From the NCBI GenBank assembly GCA_016198645.1, contig JACQIE010000039.1, forward strand, positions 1 to 5,700: a DNA stretch of 5,700 nucleotides. The letters are read 5' to 3'. Source of the DNA: Candidatus Aenigmatarchaeota archaeon. GTDB taxonomy: Archaea > Aenigmatarchaeota > Aenigmatarchaeia > GW2011-AR5. Below the pieces are notes generated by a model. The model was not told where the DNA came from. It worked only from the letters and a program-made list of their open reading frames with translations, and ran no database searches. Numbering within the stretch: position 1 is the stretch's first letter; each line of letters begins with the position of its first letter. This document shows, piece after piece, positions 1 to 5,640 of this stretch. Position numbers and translations under genes: made by a program.

Positions 1-669
1 AGCAACATCCATACGAAGCTTATCCGCGACGTGCAGAAGCCTTACAACGACTTCAGCAAAGAGTTCTTTTCGCAGTGCGCCGCCAATGAAAAGCGCTACG
101 ATTCCTACATGAAGGGATGTGAAGACTACTTGAAGAGCGTTCTTGACAAAATAAAGGCACTTGGTATGACCAAGGACACGGCCATCGTAGTCGTATCCGA
201 CCATGGCGTCAGCTTCGGCGAAAAAGAAGGCGAGCGCATGTACGGTTCGTTTACCTTTGACTACACGCTCAAGACGTTCTGTATAATAAAAGCGCCGGGC
301 TTGGCGCCCCGCGAAGCGGCGTGGCAAGCGAGTTCCGTCGACGTCCTTCCTACTATTCTTGACGTATTCAACGTGAAGCGCGACGAAAAGCGCGAAAACC
401 CTGACGGCTCGTCACTGCTCACATTAAAGAAAGACCGCATGGTCTTCTCGGAAACCGGCGGACTGGGCGGCCCATGGCCCTCCCAAAAGGCGCATAACGT
501 CTTCTGCGCGCGGCTGCCGGACGCCAAAGCAGTGTATTACAAAACGCCGGACAAATGGGAATTTTATAATCTGAAAAATGACCCGAAGGAAAGGAATCCC
601 CGCAATCAACCCAGCAACGAGCCGGAGAAAAGCCTCATGCAATCCGTGAAGGAACGGTATCGCGTTTAA
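1..669 (+). CDS. Sulfatase-family (alkaline phosphatase superfamily) protein, C-terminal part, truncated by window edge
   Basis: The reading frame is open from base 1 to a TAA at 667-669, giving 222 residues. Sulfatases usually run to about 450-550 residues, so the N-terminal half, with the nucleophile and first metal ligands, lies outside. Seen here: a helix leading into AIVVVSDHGVSFGEKEG (visible residues 61-77; D67 and H68 match the metal-binding Asp-His of sulfatases), then SVDVLPTILDVF, matching the family's D-x-x-PTIL segment, then the late FYNLKNDPKERNP, the familiar 'YDL-x-x-DP-x-E-x-N' ending. Family members hydrolyse sulfate esters or transfer phospho-groups such as phosphoethanolamine or phosphoglycerol onto glycans and lipids. 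Without the nucleophile (Cys/Ser for sulfatase, Thr for transferase) I cannot choose. Arg codons are mostly CGC (no AGA among 12). Family is secure, substrate unknown. Confidence 0.88.
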   Translation, partial: SNIHTKLIRDVQKPYNDFSKEFFSQCAANEKRYDSYMKGCEDYLKSVLDKIKALGMTKDTAIVVVSDHGVSFGEKEGERMYGSFTFDYTLKTFCIIKAPGLAPREAAWQASSVDVLPTILDVFNVKRDEKRENPDGSSLLTLKKDRMVFSETGGLGGPWPSQKAHNVFCARLPDAKAVYYKTPDKWEFYNLKNDPKERNPRNQPSNEPEKSLMQSVKERYRV

Positions 670-707
670 CGTGAAAATCTCATAAACATCTCGCATGCCT
701 TTCACGT
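669..707. repeat. 8-bp inverted repeat just after the sulfatase-like gene
   Basis: ACGTGAAA (669-676) is the exact reverse complement of TTTCACGT (700-707), with a 23-nt loop. The left arm begins on the last base of the stop codon. It could fold in the 3' end of the transcript or bind a dimeric protein. No oligo-T tract follows directly, so a classical terminator is not supported. Confidence 0.3.
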
Positions 708-743
708 GTAGCACGGACATCCTAATATTTCTAAATACCCATA

Positions 744-756
744 TCCGATGCTATAG
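744..756 (+). promoter_or_regulatory. 13-base upstream element TCCGATGCTATAG (copy 1), candidate regulator site
   Basis: The 13 bases TCCGATGCTATAG lie four bases upstream of the TATA-like box of the Nudix-like gene and end 34 nt before its ATG. The same 13 bases occur, in the same orientation relative to the gene, next to the TATA box of the minus-strand operon (5639-5651). The position overlaps or abuts where the archaeal BRE and TFB contact DNA, so a bound protein there could activate or repress. Function is inferred from conservation within the window only. Confidence 0.5.
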
Positions 757-760
757 ATGG

Positions 761-770
761 CTTTTTAAGA
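761..770 (+). promoter_or_regulatory. Archaeal-type TATA box for the Nudix-like gene
   Basis: CTTTTTAAGA is centred about 25 nt before the ATG at 791. Archaeal transcription starts about 25 nt downstream of the TATA centre, so the transcript would begin at or next to the start codon (leaderless). No clear Shine-Dalgarno sequence precedes this ATG. The box lies inside the upstream extension that would be coding if translation began at 695, which argues against that earlier start. Confidence 0.6.
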
Positions 771-790
771 ATTTGTGGAATCGTCTTCTG

Positions 791-1624
791 ATGAAGATTG
801 TAACCAAACAGGAAGGCGCGCAAACCCTCGTAAGGCCGTATACGCCGCCTCTTGCGCCTGGCGGATTGCTGATAGTAACGGGAGAACCGGCCGATGATTT
901 GTTGCAGCACGACCGTGGAAAGTATAGAGCCTCCATTTATTTGCCGGACTGGACGGAAATAATACAGGCGATTCCTCGCGGGCACGAGATAAACAAATAT
1001 GGCATGACAAAAACTTTTCCTATTACTAGTTATCACGCGCAGGCTCTGCGGAAAGGCGACGCGAATGATGCCTTACCTCTTTCCGTATCAGGGCTTGTTT
1101 TTACGGACGCAGGTCTCATTTTCGGGGTGCGGGCAGGGAACGTAGGCAACGGAACCGCGTCTGTCCCGGCCGGCCACGTGTCAAGAAGCGTACTGGAAGC
1201 GTTCTACCGTGAACTCGAAGAGGAGTTGGGTGTCGGCAAGCCTGCCAAAGCCCTTATCATAGGCGACCAGAAGAATAGAATGACGAACGGCATAAACATC
1301 GTGTACGCCGCAGAAACGGGAGAACCCTTCAGATATATACAGAAGCGCCATGCAGAGGCTTACCGTGTGTACGCAGAAGTGAAAGCGCGATGCGCAGGCT
1401 TGCCGGATAACGAACGGATGGCGCGAGAAGAAATCGCCGGGAGAGGTTATCCGCCGGACGCATGGGAGCATTCTGTGCTATTCACAGTTGACCCGCGAGA
1501 CGTAAAGAATGCCTTGAGAACGAACTCTCTCCCGGTAGGCGGCAAAAGATACATGCTGAATGGAATAGCACGAGGCGCGATGATTCTGCACGAGATGCAT
1601 CAACTGTATCAACCAATCAAATAA
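791..1624 (+). CDS. Nudix-like hydrolase with altered Nudix box
   Basis: The protein has 277 residues from the ATG at 791. An in-frame ATG at 695 would add 32 residues (MPFTCSTDILIF...) that look non-coding and overlap the TATA box, so 791 is preferred. A Nudix-like core is visible: a strand SVSGLVFTDAGLIFGVRAGNV (98-118), PAGHV (126-130), then the helix RELEEELGV (140-148), which matches the REUxEExGU half of the Nudix box. The first half is altered: the loop between the Gly and the helix is about two residues short and the usual Glu aligns with Arg132. About 75 N-terminal residues and a charged helical stretch (about 175-222) fall outside the core. Nudix proteins split nucleoside diphosphates linked to another group, including nucleotide sugars. 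Substrate and even activity are open. AGA supplies 7 of 20 Arg codons, unlike its neighbours. Confidence 0.7.
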   Translation: MKIVTKQEGAQTLVRPYTPPLAPGGLLIVTGEPADDLLQHDRGKYRASIYLPDWTEIIQAIPRGHEINKYGMTKTFPITSYHAQALRKGDANDALPLSVSGLVFTDAGLIFGVRAGNVGNGTASVPAGHVSRSVLEAFYRELEEELGVGKPAKALIIGDQKNRMTNGINIVYAAETGEPFRYIQKRHAEAYRVYAEVKARCAGLPDNERMAREEIAGRGYPPDAWEHSVLFTVDPRDVKNALRTNSLPVGGKRYMLNGIARGAMILHEMHQLYQPIK

Positions 1625-1634
1625 GCAATTAAAC
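1625..1634 (+). promoter_or_regulatory. TATA-like box for the phosphodiesterase gene
   Basis: GCAATTAAAC starts on the base after the TAA of the Nudix-like gene, and its AT core is centred about 26 nt before the ATG at 1656. No Shine-Dalgarno sequence is seen in TTCCATAATTCTCGT directly before the ATG, which fits a leaderless start. The gene may therefore have its own promoter despite the 31-nt gap. Read-through from the upstream gene is also possible. Confidence 0.45.
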
Positions 1635-1655
1635 CCTTTCTTCCATAATTCTCGT

Positions 1656-3095
1656 ATGAAAGTCATCGTAATCGGCATAGACGGCGGCACGTGGCCGTCG
1701 TTTGACCGCTTCTCCGGTTCAATGCCTTTTTTGGCATCGCTAAAGCACGGCTCGCTGGAAACCACGATACCGACGGGTTCCGCCGCGGCATGGACATCAT
1801 TTTCCACCGGAAAAAATCCTGGAAAGCACGGCATCGTTTCCTGGGAAACAAAGCCGTTTTCCGGTAAGATAGCCACGTCCCGTGACATAGCAGCCCGCGA
1901 GCTATGGGACATGCTTTCCGTGCGTGTCGGCGTCATGTGTCCGCCCATATCTTTCCCCCCAAAAGAAGTAAACGGCTTTTACATCTCCGGCATCGGCCGC
2001 CCTTCCACTGCAGAAGAGTTCACATACCCGCCGGAAGAAGCGGAGAACGCGCGGCACTACATCGAAGACCTGAACACGCTTGAGAGCGTCCAGAGCGGGA
2101 AAGCGTTTGAAGCACGGGAGAAAATAAAACAAATGACGGAAAACAAAGTCTCATTGTTCCTTGAACTCACGAAAAAATACAAGACTGACTTCTCTTACAT
2201 CCTCATGGACGAAAACGACCGCTTCCAGCATTTCTTCTGGAAAGACGAAAGCGCGCTTATGGACTATTATTCGCTGCTGGATGCGCAAGTGAAGCGAATA
2301 TGCGACGAAAACCGTGACGCTAACGTCTTCGTGTTATCAGACCACTCTTTCCACGACGCGCCGACGAAACACTTTCACATAAACACGTGGCTAGCCAACA
2401 CTGGTTACATAAAACTCACGCTGTTTGACAGGATAAAGATTCTTCTCTACCCCATAGGCAGAGCACTACTCGGACGATTTATCCACGACGAGCCGCCGGC
2501 ATGGATGAAACGCTTCATCCCTCATCAGGAAACCATAATAAAGAACATTCAGGAGAAACCGGACTTCATAGGCTTTAACAACTTCAGCCTTTTCGTTAAG
2601 AACAAGGATAAGGTGGGAGAAATCGTTTCTAAATTGAAGGACGTCAAAGACGGCGACCGCCCTATTTTCACCGGCGTATGGCAAAAGAGCGAAGTGTATT
2701 CTGGCCCGCTTAACGAGAACATGCCGGACATAGTCTTCATGATGGACAGCGATTACGCGATAAACACGGATTTCTCGCCGTTCTTGCTTTCGCACGTGAA
2801 GAAAACTCCGTGGCAGGGCTATCACACGTTCGCGCCGGACGCGATTATAACCGCATTCGGCCCTGACATAAAAGAAAGCCCGGCGAAGGCGCGCATCATC
2901 GACATCACGCCGACGATACTCCACATGTTCAACGCCGCCGTGCCCGAAGACTGTGACGGGCGCGTGATGACGGAAATTTTAAAAGATACCCGTGAAGTCA
3001 AGCGCTCAAAATCGTCCGCGACCGTGAACGCAGCCGCACGTGAAGCGGAAGACGAGCTTGTCAAAAAGAAACTCAGGGACTTGGGGTATATGTAA
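1656..3095 (+). CDS. Type I phosphodiesterase/nucleotide pyrophosphatase-like protein (alkaline phosphatase superfamily)
   Basis: The protein has 479 residues and looks complete. Active-site elements appear in family order: D9 in VIGIDGGTW (first metal ligand); TIPTGSAAAWTSFSTGKNPGKHGI (37-60), with Ser42 at the nucleophile position (Thr in many relatives); D188 and H192 in DENDRFQHFFW; D229 and H230 in VLSDHSF; HINTWLANTGYI (241-252); H390 in GYHTF; then IIDITPTILHMF and DCDGRVM. It ends LRDLGYM, like many archaeal and bacterial relatives. No signal peptide or clear membrane span is seen, so it is probably cytoplasmic. Family members hydrolyse phosphodiester or pyrophosphate bonds, including nucleotide derivatives; some act on lipid- or sugar-linked phosphate. 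One oddity is DHSF where DHGF is usual. The exact substrate is unknown. Location beside a sulfatase-family gene and sugar genes suggests glycan metabolism (inference). Confidence 0.88.
   Translation: MKVIVIGIDGGTWPSFDRFSGSMPFLASLKHGSLETTIPTGSAAAWTSFSTGKNPGKHGIVSWETKPFSGKIATSRDIAARELWDMLSVRVGVMCPPISFPPKEVNGFYISGIGRPSTAEEFTYPPEEAENARHYIEDLNTLESVQSGKAFEAREKIKQMTENKVSLFLELTKKYKTDFSYILMDENDRFQHFFWKDESALMDYYSLLDAQVKRICDENRDANVFVLSDHSFHDAPTKHFHINTWLANTGYIKLTLFDRIKILLYPIGRALLGRFIHDEPPAWMKRFIPHQETIIKNIQEKPDFIGFNNFSLFVKNKDKVGEIVSKLKDVKDGDRPIFTGVWQKSEVYSGPLNENMPDIVFMMDSDYAINTDFSPFLLSHVKKTPWQGYHTFAPDAIITAFGPDIKESPAKARIIDITPTILHMFNAAVPEDCDGRVMTEILKDTREVKRSKSSATVNAAAREAEDELVKKKLRDLGYM
3063..3071 (-). terminator. 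Possible oligo-T terminator for the minus-strand operon
   Basis: On the minus strand the run TTTCTTTTT lies about 25-33 nt past the stop codon of the last operon gene, inside the 3' end of the convergent phosphodiesterase gene. Archaeal RNA polymerase can terminate at such T-rich tracts without a hairpin. Support is positional only. Confidence 0.25.
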
Positions 3096-3947
3096 TTATA
3101 CAATACATCGTCTCATCCCTTCCTCATAATTTACAGTCGCCGCCCATCCCAGCTTCCTTATTTTCGTTGCGTCCAGAAGCTCTTCTTCGTTCTCTTCCCG
3201 TATTCTGAGGCTCTTCACTTCCACGTTCTTATTTAGTATTTTACCGGCCATCATCGCCAGCTCACGTAATGAGATAGACGAACCGTAGCTCACGTTGTAC
3301 ACGTCGCGTTGAGGCATTTTCTTCCTGAGAATGAAATAGTATAACTGCAGCAGGTCGTCCACATGGATAAAGTCCCGCTTCACGTCTGCGTTACGAAGCA
3401 TCACTACGCTTGACGTTTTCACGTGGTTTATTATCGTCGGAACAAGAAACTCCTGTTTCATGCCCCTGCCGTAAAGATAAGTCTGGCGCAATATGACTGT
3501 TTGTTTTCCTTCCATGCCGCGCAATGCTTTCTCTGCTTCTATCTTGGAACGACCGTAAGGCGACGTTGCGTTCAGCGGATACGTTTCAGGCGTCGGCACA
3601 GCGTCTACTTTGCCGTAAACCTTGCCTGAACTGGAAAATATAATTTTCTGCGCGTCACTGCGCGCGAAAGCGTCCGCGACGCTCGCGGTGCCAAGCACGT
3701 TCACATCCCACGTTTCCTCAGCATCGCTGTTTTTCAGTAACGCGGCGAGGTGAAACACGTCCGTAACGCCTTCTTCTTTCATGACAGAAGAAACGAACGC
3801 CCTGTCACGCACGTCGCCGACATGCACGGGAAACGAAGCATCCGTCTTTTGCCGCGCAATTCCGACGACTTCGCACTTGCCTTTGAGAAAGGAAGCAAGC
3901 CTTGAGCCTATATAACCGTTGCATCCAGTTATCAGAACTTTGTGCAT
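3096..3947 (-). CDS. NAD-dependent epimerase/dehydratase (extended SDR), UDP-glucose 4-epimerase-like
   Basis: The protein has 283 residues. The N-terminal Rossmann signature is GCNGYIG (8-14), directly after the ATG, which fixes the start. Next come D45 in the HVGDVRD strand, HLAA (66-69), SSS (105-107) in FSSSGKVYG and the catalytic YGRSK (Tyr131, Lys135), so the Ser-Tyr-Lys machinery is complete. RQTYLYGRG (154-162) and RDFIHVDDL (191-199) are typical of sugar-nucleotide SDRs, and the C-terminus carries DATKIRKLGW. At 283 residues it is short for GalE (about 310-340). Such enzymes epimerise, dehydrate or reduce NDP-hexoses in the cytoplasm using bound NAD(P). It is the third gene of an operon, one base after the glycosyltransferase stop (TGA-C-ATG). 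Following a GMD-type dehydratase, it could be the 4-keto reductase or epimerase of the same pathway, but specificity cannot be read from sequence. Confidence 0.88.
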   Translation of the reverse strand: MHKVLITGCNGYIGSRLASFLKGKCEVVGIARQKTDASFPVHVGDVRDRAFVSSVMKEEGVTDVFHLAALLKNSDAEETWDVNVLGTASVADAFARSDAQKIIFSSSGKVYGKVDAVPTPETYPLNATSPYGRSKIEAEKALRGMEGKQTVILRQTYLYGRGMKQEFLVPTIINHVKTSSVVMLRNADVKRDFIHVDDLLQLYYFILRKKMPQRDVYNVSYGSSISLRELAMMAGKILNKNVEVKSLRIREENEEELLDATKIRKLGWAATVNYEEGMRRCIV

Positions 3948-3948
3948 G

Positions 3949-4650
3949 TCATTTACCCATTATAGATATTCTCACGGCGGCTTTGAACGTCCGCGGTATC
4001 GCTTTCATGAGCTTGTTCTTGCTGACGCCGGACACGCGCTCGCGGTAGTGCGTGGGTATTTCCGTTATCTTCGCATAGCCTGCGTTCTTCGCCTTGAGTA
4101 TGAACTCCATTAGCAGCGGGTTTCCGTCCTTTTCAACACAGTTTATTTTGTCAGCGATTTCACGGCGAAAACCGCGATACGCGATGGTAAAGTCGCTTAT
4201 CTGTATACCACTTATAATTGATATGAATACGTTGCCGAGCCTGCTTATCGCTTTGTTCGCCAAAGATTTGTTCGTGCTCGCGCCCTTCGCATAACGCGAC
4301 GCGACCACGATGTCCCAGCCTTCGCTTATTTTTTTCGCGATTTTAGGTATGTCTTCCGCATCGCACGAGTTGTCGGCTTCCATCGCTATCACGACATCGC
4401 CCTTCGCGCTTTTATATCCGAACCAGTGCGCAGCGCCTGCGCCGTCGCGCACGTGACGAACGAGCGTGCGTATGTTGCCGTATTTCTTGTTCAGGTCGCG
4501 CGTTATCTGTGCCGTCCTGTCCTCGCTGTCGTCATCAACGATTATCAGTTCCGCTTTCAGGTTATTTTTCCTAAGAACCTGCTCTATGTCGCCAACGAGC
4601 TTCGTTATGTTTCCCGCCTCGTTGAGCGTGGGCAGCACGATGCTAATCAT
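3949..4650 (-). CDS. Family 2 glycosyltransferase, dolichol-phosphate mannosyltransferase (DPM1)-like
   Basis: The protein has 233 residues and begins MISIVLPTLNEAGNI, the usual GT2 start. IIVDDDSEDRT (36-46) is the nucleotide-binding DDxS segment; VIAMEADNS (87-95) replaces the usual MDAD metal motif with Glu91-Ala-Asp93; VASRYAKG (116-123), SDFTIAYRGF (152-161), LLMEF (179-183) and the late RERVSGVSK (203-211) follow DPM1 order. DPM1-type enzymes move mannose or glucose from GDP/UDP-sugar to a polyprenyl phosphate on the inner membrane face, supplying lipid-linked sugar for protein or lipid glycosylation. No transmembrane helices or GtrA-like tail are present, so it would be a peripheral membrane enzyme. 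It starts one base after the GMD-type gene and overlaps no neighbour. The true donor sugar and acceptor are not determined; other polyprenyl-phosphate glycosyltransferases look alike. Confidence 0.86.
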   Translation of the reverse strand: MISIVLPTLNEAGNITKLVGDIEQVLRKNNLKAELIIVDDDSEDRTAQITRDLNKKYGNIRTLVRHVRDGAGAAHWFGYKSAKGDVVIAMEADNSCDAEDIPKIAKKISEGWDIVVASRYAKGASTNKSLANKAISRLGNVFISIISGIQISDFTIAYRGFRREIADKINCVEKDGNPLLMEFILKAKNAGYAKITEIPTHYRERVSGVSKNKLMKAIPRTFKAAVRISIMGK

Positions 4651-4651
4651 G

Positions 4652-5608
4652 TCAAACCCTCTCGCGCCAGTAGTTAAGCAAATCTTTCAGCGTCTGCTCG
4701 AAGGGAATTTCCGGCTTCCAGCCAGTGGCTTTGAAGAATTTCGTGTTGTCCGGTATCTGCAGCGTCACGTCGCTCGGCCTTATCAGCGCAGGGTCCTGTT
4801 TCGCCGCGATGTCGTCATGCCCGGATATTTTTAAAAGTTTGTCGAGCATCTCCCGTATCGTCATCGTTTCCGTCCCGCCGATGTTGTAAACCTCGCCGGG
4901 CTTGCACTTCTCTGTTAGCAGCCAGTACGCACGGACTGCGTCACGCACATCGGCAAACGTGCGGACGGAATCAAGATTTCCGGCGCGAATCGTCCTCTCT
5001 TTCTTCACGCCTTTCTCGATTTCGGCTATTTGTTTCGCAAAGGAAGAGGCGACAAAAACGTCCCCCCGCCTCGGTCCGGTGTGGCTGAACATTCGTGTTA
5101 TGAGCGTCTTCATACCGTAAGAAATGAAATACTGCTGCCCAAGGAAGTCTTCTCCCGCCTTGCTTATCCCGTAAGGCGAGGCTGGCCTGAGTGGATTCGT
5201 TTCCTTTATCGGCACCTCGTCCGGTCTGACTTGCCCGTAAACTTCCGACGAAGAGCATATGTGAATGAGCGGGTTCTGCTTGTTGAGCCTTATAGCTTCC
5301 AGCAGGTTCGCGGTGCCTATGATGTTCACATGCAGCGTATCTGCGGGCAGTCGGAAGCTCGCCGGCACGTAAGACTGCGCCGCAAGATGATAAATCACGT
5401 CCGGCTTCACTTCGCTTATCGCGCGGTTAACGGAAGAGAAGTCCCTCAGCTCGCATTCCACAAAGTTTATGTCGTTCTTTATGTGCTCCACATTGTCCAT
5501 AGGGCTGCGCCATCTTTTGCTTCCGTATACTTCAACGTTCTTTTTAAGCAGCAGTTCCGCCATATGGCTTCCCACGAAGCCCGTAACCCCGGTTATAAGC
5601 GCCCTCAT
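4652..5608 (-). CDS. GDP-mannose 4,6-dehydratase-type extended SDR
   Basis: The protein has 318 residues. The start is fixed by MRALITGVTGFVGSH, with the GxxGxxG cofactor loop at G7, G10 and G13. KRWRSPMDNVEHI (31-43) follows the second strand, as in GDP-sugar dehydratases that bind NADP(H). HLAAQSYV (74-81), SSSEVYG (119-125) with Ser120 and Glu122 at catalytic positions, and YGISK (Tyr146, Lys150) complete the active site. RMFSHTGPRRGDVF (172-185), GNLDSVRTFADVRD (210-223) and RPSDV (277-281) are GMD/RMD-family hallmarks; ATGWKPEIPFEQTLKDLLNYWRE closes it. GMD converts GDP-mannose to GDP-4-keto-6-deoxymannose, the precursor of GDP-fucose and GDP-rhamnose. The length is nearer the related reductase RMD (about 300-320) than GMD (about 340-370), so a reductase role is the main alternative. 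It is the first gene of the three-gene operon. Confidence 0.87.
   Translation of the reverse strand: MRALITGVTGFVGSHMAELLLKKNVEVYGSKRWRSPMDNVEHIKNDINFVECELRDFSSVNRAISEVKPDVIYHLAAQSYVPASFRLPADTLHVNIIGTANLLEAIRLNKQNPLIHICSSSEVYGQVRPDEVPIKETNPLRPASPYGISKAGEDFLGQQYFISYGMKTLITRMFSHTGPRRGDVFVASSFAKQIAEIEKGVKKERTIRAGNLDSVRTFADVRDAVRAYWLLTEKCKPGEVYNIGGTETMTIREMLDKLLKISGHDDIAAKQDPALIRPSDVTLQIPDNTKFFKATGWKPEIPFEQTLKDLLNYWRERV
4657..4663 (-). promoter_or_regulatory. Ribosome binding site before the glycosyltransferase gene
   Basis: On the minus strand GAGAGGG lies inside the end of the upstream gene with a 6-nt spacer (TTTGAC) to the ATG at 4650. It resembles a Shine-Dalgarno core and, with the one-base gap after TGA, supports coupled translation. 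Confidence 0.5.
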
Positions 5609-5613
5609 AACAA

Positions 5614-5618
5614 CACCT
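5614..5618 (-). promoter_or_regulatory. Possible Shine-Dalgarno sequence before the GMD-type gene
   Basis: AGGTG on the minus strand sits 5 nt before the ATG at 5608. It would be used only if transcription starts further upstream than the box at 5631-5640 predicts, for example from the CTTTAATT stretch near 5661-5668, whose start would fall near 5638. Confidence 0.3.
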
Positions 5619-5630
5619 AATAAGTCAAGG

Positions 5631-5640
5631 TTTTTAAGCT
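5631..5640 (-). promoter_or_regulatory. Archaeal-type TATA box for the minus-strand operon
   Basis: On the minus strand AGCTTAAAAA is centred about 26 nt before the ATG at 5608, which predicts a transcript starting at or beside the start codon. The 13-base shared element (5639-5651) abuts it upstream. Confidence 0.6.

Noticed and set aside
695..790. Longer N-terminus of the Nudix-like protein from the ATG at 695
   Set aside because: The extra 32 residues overlap the TATA-like box and the shared 13-base element, and they do not look like a signal peptide or a conserved domain start.
1478..1948. 156-codon minus-strand open frame across the Nudix/phosphodiesterase junction
   Set aside because: It covers the ends of two well-supported plus-strand genes and the promoter between them, and no family is recognisable.
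2416..2480. Possible membrane segment in the phosphodiesterase (residues about 254-275)
   Set aside because: The stretch contains Asp, Arg and Lys residues at short intervals and is too polar for a transmembrane helix; an amphipathic helix is more likely.
2466..2924. 152-codon open frame on the minus strand opposite the phosphodiesterase gene
   Set aside because: It is Arg/Val/Tyr-rich and without motifs, and it is antisense to a conserved enzyme.
4466..4834. 122-codon plus-strand frame across the junction of the dehydratase and transferase genes
   Set aside because: It is antisense to two motif-rich genes, and its hydrophobic, Ser-rich start reflects the complement of their codons.
5030..5620. 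196-codon open frame on the plus strand opposite the GMD-type gene
   Set aside because: It lies wholly opposite a gene with clear family motifs, and its translation is Arg/Val-rich with no recognisable domain. It is a shadow of the real gene's codon bias.
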